From positions 88,745-152,744 of the forward strand of contig LSRX01001179.1 of NCBI GenBank assembly GCA_001939145.1: a stretch of 64,000 nucleotides of DNA. Reading direction: 5' to 3'. A model generated the notes under the pieces. That model did not search any database. It saw only the letters and a list, made by a program, of their open reading frames with translations, and was not told the DNA's origin. The stretch is from Symbiodinium microadriaticum. Its lineage: Eukaryota > Sar > Dinophyceae > Suessiales > Symbiodiniaceae. Position numbers and translations under genes: made by a program. This document shows, one piece after another, positions 54,311-62,318 of the stretch. Every line of letters starts with the position of its first letter. Positions within the stretch are counted from its first letter, which is position 1.

Positions 54311-57300
54311 AAAAAGGCGCAAAACTCACCTGCGGAACTGAAGAGCACAGCGCCCAAACCTGCACACCAAGTGCTACGAGGCTCGTAGCAGGCATCTGTG
54401 AACAAGTAGTAAGGGTCGTTGTGAGAAGCACAGACAGTGTGTGGCCGACTGACCTGTAGGCACTCCTTGTAGCGATGCAAGGCATCCCAAAGATCATCAG
54501 ATACCAAGTGACTGGCACCATCATAGGCATGCCTTGTCACTGCTTGAAGACAAAGACGGGACGCCCGACCGAAAAGGAAGCTGTCACAAAACTGCATGCG
54601 ACCGCGGAGGCGCAAAGCAGCAGCACGAGGTAATGATTTTCTTTCCAAGATTTCAGAAATGGTCTGGACAAGCTCAGTGATTCGCGAGGCAGTATTAGAG
54701 AGCATGACTCGGCCATGCTCAGCTGCTGCAAGATTGAAGGACACGCCTAATGCTTTAAACACACTGGAAAACTCCGTTGATTTTTCATCACACTCGTCGT
54801 ACTCCCACCCTAGCAGTTTGAACAGGGCCGTGGCGGCCGCCTCTGTATGGCGAACATCAACCTGTCGACTCGCTGTGACGAAATCGTCAAAGAATACGCT
54901 CCATACTAGGCTTAGGGCCATGCAGCCGATCCACCAAACCGAAGTAACAACCCTTAGGAAGCCATATACGGAGCGGGATGCTCCGAACGGCAACGCCAGT
55001 AATTGATCGATTTCAGCACGCTGGGAATTACTATTCCAGTGAGCCACGAAGGAGTGGCGCAGAGATCTAAGGCTTACGGGCAATTGCCTATAAGCGGATC
55101 TAAGATCATACGCCCTGCCCTGCAGAGCTGCCCCAGGGGCAGCACGCATGAACGCCAACAGCATCCCTGCCACGATGTCTGGCCCATGCGGTTTTGGCGA
55201 CTCGTGAACATTCACCATTTCGTTTACCCCACCCATCGTGAGATCATCTATCAAGCGAATTTTGGGGCCTTGTTTCAAGCCGAACCTACGACTGACCAGG
55301 GAGTCAGCCGGAAGTTCTTCCAGAGGAACCGGGCCGCGGGCCCACCCCTTTCTTCGCTCATCAAGAGTCTTGGTGTGGACGACTTCGTCCTCCTCGCCTT
55401 GAGGCTTGCACTTCGAGATCACATGTGATCTCAGCTCCGGTGCCCAGCTTGCTACATCGCTGCAGCTTCGCTTAGCAGGCTTGAAGGTGGGAGGGAAGAT
55501 GGCTGTTACGGGGGTATTACCAGTGAGGGAGAAACCTTGGACTACCTCATCAAAGACGGAAAGGTCAGGATACCCCAAGTCAACCAAAATCTCACGCCAC
55601 AGCAAGAGCTTCTTAGGGGCTAAGATCGATGCAATGTGACTAGGCATGGATGCCTTGAGCTGGGCCTCAGCAGGCTCCAACTCCTTAGACCTAGCCGCCC
55701 ACTTGCGAAAGAAGAGCGCACGATTCTTGGCGAGATCCGACGACTCGCTCTTGGCATTCATATCAATTGCATGCTGCAAGGCTTGAGGAAGGGCAAACTC
55801 ATTTTTGCACGGGTGCCCAGCCGCTAAAGCGGCTTTGACAAACTCTTCGGGTGACCGCGGGATGCCCCAAGCAGTCTCAACCCTTTCACCGGTACCCCCT
55901 TTGTTAACCGAAAAACTTGACACTCGAAGTAGTTGCGACCCTTCGGGGAGACAACGCAGCCGACAGTGCACCTCAGGGGGCAGCAGAAGAGGGGCTTTAA
56001 GACGCTGCATGGTCGTTACTGGCAAGGTTAAACAACCTGTGGCAACAACAACTTGCTGGTGCTCAGAAACGAGTGAAGGAAAAACCGAAGCACGCGGCTG
56101 TGCAAGCGTGGCTGCCCTGGCAGTGGCCGAGGCCGGAGCAGCAGCCGCGGGAATGCGCAAACACGAAAAATAACTATGAGCGAACTCCCATGGATAAACC
56201 CGAGCTAGGCAAGGCTCAACCGAGACGGATTTGCATGAGCAAGGGCGGCTCAAAGAAGCGAAGACATCGCAATTGCTGCGTAGCGAAGTTGAAACACATG
56301 CACCGCCGAAGGCACACAAGTGAACCTGCCAGGAGAAAGGACAGGCTAGTGCCACGGCAACACCAAGGTCGGATGCCCAAAAGGAATCCTCAGGGGGCAA
56401 CTCAATCGAAACAAGAAGATCCTGAGCATGAGCACTTTGCACAATTGTGGCGATAGAGCTGGAAAGCTCAAACGACATGTCACACGGCAGGCCAGCATGG
56501 ATGCAGGTAACGTGTGGCGAAGATAGCAATTCGCACACAAGGGACGAGGCCTCAGCGAGGTCAAGCTGCAAAGGCATCGAAGCCGCATCAGGTGCCGCCG
56601 CGAAGTCAACAGCAAGCGAGCCTCGAGCACCATGATTTCGAGCATGGGCAGTAAGTCGGCCCAGACCCGAGCAAAGCTCAATCAGCACGGGATAAGGATG
56701 GCTGGAATGCACCTCGAAGACATCCGCAGTAGCTGACGGTGGCAGCTGAATGAGCCCAGCGCTCAACTTTTGAACTAAGGCTGGCGAGAAATCAAGAAAC
56801 CCTTTAACAGTAAAACCGACCAAAAGCTTCCGATCCCCCGTCCACGGTGCTGTGCAGTGCCACTGATGGCTATCAAATGAAAGAGGGCCTTGAGCAAAGG
56901 AGAGCACCCGACCCACGCCGACGGGAACGTCATCAAGGGGCTGCGGGCACGCTTCATCACCCAGTCCTGCCACCCATATGCCACCTGCACCAAAGACGCT
57001 GACTGGCACCGCCCAATTCACAGAATCCAGAGCATTGTTCAAGTCGCGACGCAGATGAGCAGATTGATTGCGAAGCAAGGCAATGCTCGTGAAGGTCGCC
57101 TCAGGGCATGCACACCGAAGCAAGATTGCCAAAATGGCTGAAGTCGCGGGAAAGTTATCGAAGTTGCACCTAGTGCCATGAACCCCGCCACGCACGTAAG
57201 CACCTGTGGTGAAAGTGTGGATGTTGGGATCATGAGCGGAAGCTCGGGCCGGCACCTCGGCTGGCAACAACGGAAAGAGTTTCTCAAAGAAGCTGTAATC

Positions 57301-57429
57301 AAAAACCTTGGATTCGAGAACACCGACGGACAAGAGCTCGGCGGGTTCATCACTGGTGAAAAGAGCGAAGTCGCACTCACCACACAAAGTTGCAAACAAC
57401 TTTGGATCGATGACAGGCGGACAACTCAT
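54241..57429 (-). CDS. DIRS-like element: oxygenase-like, methyltransferase-like, RT, RNase H start
   Basis: ATG at 57429. Residues about 60-210 form a 2OG-Fe(II)-oxygenase-like domain matching those of the copias: AVPVSVFGAGGIWV, then WHCTAPWTGDRKLLVGF with distal His (about 191) and Arg (about 199). At the HxD site the sequence is LRRDLNN (about 125), where copias have LHRDSHN or VHTDHHN, so the first His appears to be Arg. Residues about 240-440 are C5-methyltransferase-like: IELCSGLGRLTAHA (SAM loop) and AGLPCDMSFE (Cys retained, about 315). RT lies at about 690-900 with FFDD near 845 in place of YxDD. RNase H begins LFTDACYEP near 1008 and then leaves frame after AFFS. Confidence 0.85.
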   Translation of the reverse strand: MSCPPVIDPKLFATLCGECDFALFTSDEPAELLSVGVLESKVFDYSFFEKLFPLLPAEVPARASAHDPNIHTFTTGAYVRGGVHGTRCNFDNFPATSAILAILLRCACPEATFTSIALLRNQSAHLRRDLNNALDSVNWAVPVSVFGAGGIWVAGLGDEACPQPLDDVPVGVGRVLSFAQGPLSFDSHQWHCTAPWTGDRKLLVGFTVKGFLDFSPALVQKLSAGLIQLPPSATADVFEVHSSHPYPVLIELCSGLGRLTAHARNHGARGSLAVDFAAAPDAASMPLQLDLAEASSLVCELLSSPHVTCIHAGLPCDMSFELSSSIATIVQSAHAQDLLVSIELPPEDSFWASDLGVAVALACPFSWQVHLCAFGGACVSTSLRSNCDVFASLSRPCSCKSVSVEPCLARVYPWEFAHSYFSCLRIPAAAAPASATARAATLAQPRASVFPSLVSEHQQVVVATGCLTLPVTTMQRLKAPLLLPPEVHCRLRCLPEGSQLLRVSSFSVNKGGTGERVETAWGIPRSPEEFVKAALAAGHPCKNEFALPQALQHAIDMNAKSESSDLAKNRALFFRKWAARSKELEPAEAQLKASMPSHIASILAPKKLLLWREILVDLGYPDLSVFDEVVQGFSLTGNTPVTAIFPPTFKPAKRSCSDVASWAPELRSHVISKCKPQGEEDEVVHTKTLDERRKGWARGPVPLEELPADSLVSRRFGLKQGPKIRLIDDLTMGGVNEMVNVHESPKPHGPDIVAGMLLAFMRAAPGAALQGRAYDLRSAYRQLPVSLRSLRHSFVAHWNSNSQRAEIDQLLALPFGASRSVYGFLRVVTSVWWIGCMALSLVWSVFFDDFVTASRQVDVRHTEAAATALFKLLGWEYDECDEKSTEFSSVFKALGVSFNLAAAEHGRVMLSNTASRITELVQTISEILERKSLPRAAALRLRGRMQFCDSFLFGRASRLCLQAVTRHAYDGASHLVSDDLWDALHRYKECLQVSRPHTVCASHNDPYYLFTDACYEPRSTWCAGLGAVLFSSAGEFCAFFSFCLDAPGREALWREAQEDHHF

Positions 57430-57522
57430 GCAAAAGTTTGCAGCATCACCTGTGGCCGCGCAGGCGGCCTCGGGAGAAGATGGGGACGAGAGATCAGCAG
57501 TAACCTCCCGCCCCCTTGCCGG

Positions 57523-58941
57523 TCAGGCCTTGCACTCAGTGATGGGGTGTGAACCGAAACACTTGCAACAAACATGTTTACGCTTACAGCCCTTTACGTT
57601 GCACTTGCCAAGGTTGTAACCATAGCAGCACTCGGATCCGTCGGGGGTCATGGCTTGGCCACCTAAGTCCATGATGGCCTTAGGGACCCTGGGACCACCT
57701 GAGCCAGTCTTTTGCCCGCCTTTGCCATTTCCCTTTCGGGCCTTCTTGGGATCATCATCCTTCTGGCCTCCACGAGTGAGCCGAGGTGGGGGACGCTTGG
57801 GAGGCTTAGTTACAGCAGCATGCAGCAACAAGAAGCTGACTTCATACGACTCAAGCGCAGCCATGAGTGCAGAATCCATGGGGAATGATTTGTCATCTCC
57901 ACGCTTCGGGCGAATGCCAGCTTCAATTAACCGCACGAAGACTTGTTTGTCAGCGGCAACAATCTGACTGACAGTAATGCGAGCCATACCTGGAGGAGGA
58001 TCACGTGAAAGATGGCTGAACAGTTTGTTCAGGTATCTGTCGTATCCTGGGTACGACACTGAACCGGCGAAGGTCATGGCAATGCCGCGGCGGCGAAGGG
58101 CCTCAAGTGCCTGAAGAGCTGACGACGGATTGATCTCAGGCACCGACTCACCAGGTTTCAAGACAAGCTTCTGAGACTCCACATGCACAGCTTGGCTCTG
58201 AGGTTTGTGGTGTGTCACCTCATGAATGCGACTTGCGCACTTAGATGGCTCAATGTACACAAGTTGCCCTGAGCGCTCCTGGGCCGCGCAAAGATCAAGC
58301 AAATGATGAGACGGCTCATTTGCACCCTCAAGCTGAAGGCCGATCAACCTGCGGCGAAGCTCGGACATCCTAGCTTCCCGTTCGGCTTCTGGCACTTTCC
58401 TGACCGTGGCGGCGTCCAAATTCGATGTGACTTGTTCTCTGAGTTCCGCGCAAACGATTGTTTGTGCTTCTGTGACGAGACGCTTAACGATCGACCGGTC
58501 GCCAATGGAGGTCGAAGGCAAGTGTTCTTCAAACCAAGCCAGATACTGAGCTTCGGATGCGCTTTCGCTTGGCGACCCCACTGCATATGCAAGGCGGCCC
58601 AGGCTTGTCAGCCCTAGCCCTTCGAGCGCCACGCTGCACGCCTCAGACAGCTCCAGCTCCTTGCAACGGCGAGTCAAGTGTGCAGAACTGTCCACAAGAC
58701 TGGTCATGGCTGGATCTGAGATGCTTCCAAGCTTAAGCCAACTCGAATCTAGAGACGAACATGTTACTGGGAATCGCAATGGTTCAAAGAGTTCTGCGTG
58801 ATGATTGTCATGATACCTTGCAAACAAGCAGGTCGCATTATCAAGACTGGATGGTGTCATGATCTCTGAGCCGAGCCGCTGGCAAGCCCAACTTGATATT
58901 CGATCAAACCTCTGAGATCTCTCCGCACAAACAATGCTCAC
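57523..58941 (-). CDS. DIRS-like element Gag with CCCH finger and zinc knuckle
   Basis: 472 codons. The frame opens with GTG at 58941 and its first ATG is at 58860, so the start is uncertain. The body is helical with no recognised fold. After a basic Gly/Lys linker (KKARKGNGKGGQKTGSGG) the C terminus has a CCCH finger, CYGYNLGKCNVKGCKRKH (C-x7-C-x4-C-x3-H), and a knuckle CCKCFGSHPITEC. This is the same finger pair as in copia elements A and B. The stop lies 93 bp before the RT ORF. Confidence 0.8.
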   Translation of the reverse strand: MSIVCAERSQRFDRISSWACQRLGSEIMTPSSLDNATCLFARYHDNHHAELFEPLRFPVTCSSLDSSWLKLGSISDPAMTSLVDSSAHLTRRCKELELSEACSVALEGLGLTSLGRLAYAVGSPSESASEAQYLAWFEEHLPSTSIGDRSIVKRLVTEAQTIVCAELREQVTSNLDAATVRKVPEAEREARMSELRRRLIGLQLEGANEPSHHLLDLCAAQERSGQLVYIEPSKCASRIHEVTHHKPQSQAVHVESQKLVLKPGESVPEINPSSALQALEALRRRGIAMTFAGSVSYPGYDRYLNKLFSHLSRDPPPGMARITVSQIVAADKQVFVRLIEAGIRPKRGDDKSFPMDSALMAALESYEVSFLLLHAAVTKPPKRPPPRLTRGGQKDDDPKKARKGNGKGGQKTGSGGPRVPKAIMDLGGQAMTPDGSECCYGYNLGKCNVKGCKRKHVCCKCFGSHPITECKA

Positions 58942-59129
58942 CTTAACACCTGATGCGATGCATCAACGGCTTGGCATGGTCTTTGCTCACCGACGGCCAA
59001 GCTGCTATCAAAAACTCGAATACTCAAAAACCGGCCCATCCCGGGCGTGCCACTTCGGCAGGACTCACCTTAAGTCCTCGGCTCCATGAGCCGCTTGGAT
59101 TCTGTTTGATCCTGACTCCACGAGTCACC

Positions 59130-61049
59130 TTACTTGCTCGAAGTTTGCCGCCATGCGGCCAGGCAGCTCCTGCACCGGGATGCACCAGGCCTTGCGGGTG
59201 AGGCCTGAACGAAAACCGATGACGAGGCACGGCCACACATGAAGATCTTGGATCCACTGCCCGTCGTGAAACGAGCCAAGTGCCGCACTTGCGACCGCTT
59301 ATGAACCCATGTCAAAGGCACTTCCCAATCCTCTAAAGGAGCAGGTCTAGCAAACTTAGGCTCGCGTTCAGCAGGGGACTCAGTCGAGGTGGATGACGAT
59401 GCACCAGACCCACCCGACTCATCACTCGACGAGTCGGAGCTGAGCACATCAATCACATGATCACTGACCCTTGGCGGCTCAATCTTGACCTCAGACGCTG
59501 CGGCCGCTGGGGCTGGTGCAAAATACTCCAAAATCGGGGCATCTGGCCTGAAGACACCACTTGACACTTGCTCCAACATGCTGGCCAACTTGACTGCTGC
59601 AGGGGTGACTAAGTCCCTGCTGTACAGCGGGCCGGCACCATGCACTGCACTTGCATGCCGACCAAGAATGTCCCTCTCCTCTCTGCCGACACCAAACTTT
59701 GCAGCCCAACTTAACAGAGTCACACGCAATGAATGACTGGTCACTCGCTGCCCTGGCTTCAAGAGAGGCTTGAGGAACATTCGAAGCATAGCCGTAAACT
59801 CAGACGAGCGAACCTCCCGCGCGCCAAAGGTCAAATTTTGCACATTGAGAACAGCCTTGAAGAGGGGGCCACCACGGACCATGCTGATGCTTTGCCCCAC
59901 AGCCTCGAAAGCTTTGCAAGCCTTGTCGAGCCACGGACGACCCACCACAGAGGTCGCGGGCACTAGCACAGGCAGCAACTGATTCTTCAATGAAAGGGAC
60001 TTGGCCGACTTGTGCCCCCTCAGGTTGAACTCAAGGAACCCTCGAGCCCCTTCGAAGTTCAGTGAGCAAGAGAAGACAGAGCAAAGGTCAGAGTGTCTAG
60101 CTCTCGCATACAGTGCCACCAAAAGATAAGCAATGCAATACCTGTCAAGAGGATCTGTGCTGTCGGCTTCCAGAAGATGATGCAGGTGCCTCACCTGCTC
60201 AACCGTGAGCTCCGAAGCCTGAACCACGGGGTTTCCATCGCACCCCAGGGCCTCGGCCAAACCCACAAGCCGGCGGCTTGTGATCACCTGGTGAACCTGA
60301 ACCCCGACGACGTGGTGAAGAAACCTGAAGGCGCTGAGCATGCTGCCACACTTTGTCTTTGCTGCTCCCTCGCTCTTAAGTTGCTGGAAGAAAAGCCACA
60401 CGGACTGCTCCGATAGAAAATCTCTAGAATCCTTGCAAGCCTGGGCCCACCTCATGTAAGCGAGCAGGCTGTTGGCACGCTTCTCCACCGTAAAGCAACT
60501 CTTTAATCCCATGCACGCTTCCAAGGAATCACACAACTGCTCCTCCGTGTCACCGAAGAGGAAGGGTGGCATGCTCAAGTGGCTGCTTGCAAAGGATATG
60601 AAAATCTGAAGTTTCCTAACACTCTTCTGCAGCGTTGCACGGCGCCGATGCTCATAAGAAATGTCCGCCTTGCACAAAATGCACTTAGCTGAAACCGACA
60701 TGTTTATGCGAAGGTCAGCAGGATTGCCAGCATCACTCGCCGTACGCTCACCGGCTGAGGCTGCTGCAAGCACAGGAGGCAGTGAAGGCATCGTCGGAAG
60801 CTTTGGAACATTTCCTAAAAACAATTTTTTCATAAAACCCTTTTCCCAAGGAAATTGTAGCCCTTTCGAGGTATCCTGAACCCTAGGCCAATCAAGAGCA
60901 AAGGCATCAGCCACTGCACCCGCTTCGGCAACCTCGCTCACGACCCAGAGATGCCTCCGAGGGGGCGCGGTCGCCCACTGCTGCACGATAGTACGCTGCT
61001 TCTGCCTCGGACCCTTCAGCGACACTGCTGGCTGCAAAACTGGGCTCAT
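59130..61049 (-). CDS. DIRS-like element tyrosine recombinase
   Basis: 639 codons from the ATG at 61049. A SAM-like helical N-terminal core domain lies around residues 170-280. The catalytic domain has box I Arg in YARARHSDL (about 315), HSLR (about 438), GRH (about 462) and the nucleophile Tyr in LYSRD (about 474). The C-terminal tail is Ser/Asp/Glu rich and ends with a Cys-containing segment. In standard DIRS elements this ORF is last; here it lies upstream of Gag and RT on the same strand. It would integrate a circular DNA intermediate. Confidence 0.85.
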   Translation of the reverse strand: MSPVLQPAVSLKGPRQKQRTIVQQWATAPPRRHLWVVSEVAEAGAVADAFALDWPRVQDTSKGLQFPWEKGFMKKLFLGNVPKLPTMPSLPPVLAAASAGERTASDAGNPADLRINMSVSAKCILCKADISYEHRRRATLQKSVRKLQIFISFASSHLSMPPFLFGDTEEQLCDSLEACMGLKSCFTVEKRANSLLAYMRWAQACKDSRDFLSEQSVWLFFQQLKSEGAAKTKCGSMLSAFRFLHHVVGVQVHQVITSRRLVGLAEALGCDGNPVVQASELTVEQVRHLHHLLEADSTDPLDRYCIAYLLVALYARARHSDLCSVFSCSLNFEGARGFLEFNLRGHKSAKSLSLKNQLLPVLVPATSVVGRPWLDKACKAFEAVGQSISMVRGGPLFKAVLNVQNLTFGAREVRSSEFTAMLRMFLKPLLKPGQRVTSHSLRVTLLSWAAKFGVGREERDILGRHASAVHGAGPLYSRDLVTPAAVKLASMLEQVSSGVFRPDAPILEYFAPAPAAAASEVKIEPPRVSDHVIDVLSSDSSSDESGGSGASSSTSTESPAEREPKFARPAPLEDWEVPLTWVHKRSQVRHLARFTTGSGSKIFMCGRASSSVFVQASPARPGASRCRSCLAAWRQTSSK

Positions 61050-61444
61050 AGTCTAACCAGCTCACATCGCTAGGGGGGCCCGAGGCACTGGCGAAGGCTG
61101 CGGAGGGCTTATCACTGGGAGGCACTATCAGATCCCAAGATTTGAGGCTAGACTCCCCGCGGTAAGCCATCTGATGCCGAAGCCTGCTCGGGCCTGTCGG
61201 AAGGATCAGAGCTCGGCATCGAAGGAGGGGCAGGCGGAAACTCATGCTCTGGCTCCCGTGCAATAGCAGGAGCCTTTTCCGAAGACCCCAACTCTGAAGG
61301 CCCATGAACCTCCTCCCCATTATCCGAAGAAGCCATCCCTGAAGATTGCACGGCCAAGGGCTGCACTGGAGTATCCAAGGGGTAGGGCTCGACCCCAGAA
61401 CCCCGCAGGCGAAGTTCACGCATCTCAGCCTGAAAGGCAGCCAT
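60907..61444 (-). pseudogene. DIRS-like element leader ORF upstream of the recombinase
   Basis: Starting near 61444 the frame reads MAAFQAEMRELRLRG, then a Pro/Ser/Glu-rich stretch to about 61150 (DPSDRPEQASASDGL). It continues in another frame as GESSLKSWDLIVPPSDKP and SDVSWLDYEPSF to about 60910. It probably encodes an acidic disordered N-terminal part of the recombinase or a small leader protein. The frame change near 61155 looks like a one-base indel. Confidence 0.4.
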
Positions 61445-62286
61445 GTGGACTTCAAGCAAGCAAGCGACGACGCAAGCGATGCCGGAGCAGAAACACCGAG
61501 TCTGCAAGGTAAATGAAGATCCTATGAAAGCCTCGAGAGAGGCAGCGCAATGCACTGAACTCAGCAGGGCGGAATGCAAGGAGCAGCACGGCACCAGGGG
61601 CCGCAGCGCCCAAGATGCACTCAAGCAATGTGAGCCTAGGCTCCCTGAGGATGACGCTACGCCAACCCCGAACGTGGACCTGGTCCTGAAGGAAAAGCAC
61701 TGCCAAGCGATGCAAGGGTGCAGGAGCTGCACGACGATCCATGAAGGCGCGCGGCCCCCCTAAGGACTTCAAAATTTTCCTGAAAGGTAGTGCCACAAGA
61801 TTGCAAGCTCAATGCCTTAAGAAGCTATGCATGCAGCATGTCCCATGCTTGACTGTGTGGCACACTTGACAAGTAATGGCGGCACGGCTCACTTATTGTC
61901 ATGCCAGACTTTCAAACACACTTCTGCAGGCAAGAAAACTCGAGGTGGCTCAACGAAAATTTTTCCCAAACATCAAAGGAAGAAATTTTCATTTTTTGAA
62001 ACGCCTTTAAGACTTAAGCAGACAAGTCTGCCAAAAAGCAAACTGCACAAGCACAAGTGACATGACAAGTGTACATGACAAGTGACATGTCCGCACAAGC
62101 AAGCAAAAGTACATGTCCGCAAAACGTGATTCTCTCAACTCTCAAAGTCTCTTCTTTCTCGTCTGGGTTCTTCTGGAAAAGATGATGGTTGGCAAAGTCC
62201 AAACCCAAAGTGCGGAGGCAGCACAAGTGAAACGAGCCAATGACGTTGGCGAGTCGGGAGAAGGTAGAGAACGTGTTATTTTCACA

Positions 62287-62300
62287 CGTCTCCCAACGAA
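62287..62300 (-). promoter_or_regulatory. Putative polypurine tract and LTR start of element C
   Basis: On the minus strand TTGGGAGACG precedes TGTGAAAATAACACG, 19 bp past the RNase H stop codon. The same junction is seen at 51310. The LTR itself would extend leftward from 62286, but its end is not found. Confidence 0.5.
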
Positions 62301-62318
62301 GGGAAAAAGGAAGGAAGG

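Larger units (their letters stand above)
53456..61957 (-). mobile_element. DIRS-like tyrosine-recombinase retrotransposon
   Basis: All ORFs are on the minus strand with short gaps: tyrosine recombinase, then CCCH/CCHC Gag, then oxygenase-like, methyltransferase-like, RT and RNase H. There is no integrase or protease. The limits given are tentative: a 16-bp sequence GTTGAGCCACCTCGAG occurs at 53456-53471 and inverted at 61942-61957, which could be the core of terminal inverted repeats. A one-base frame break lies in RNase H. Confidence 0.75.
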
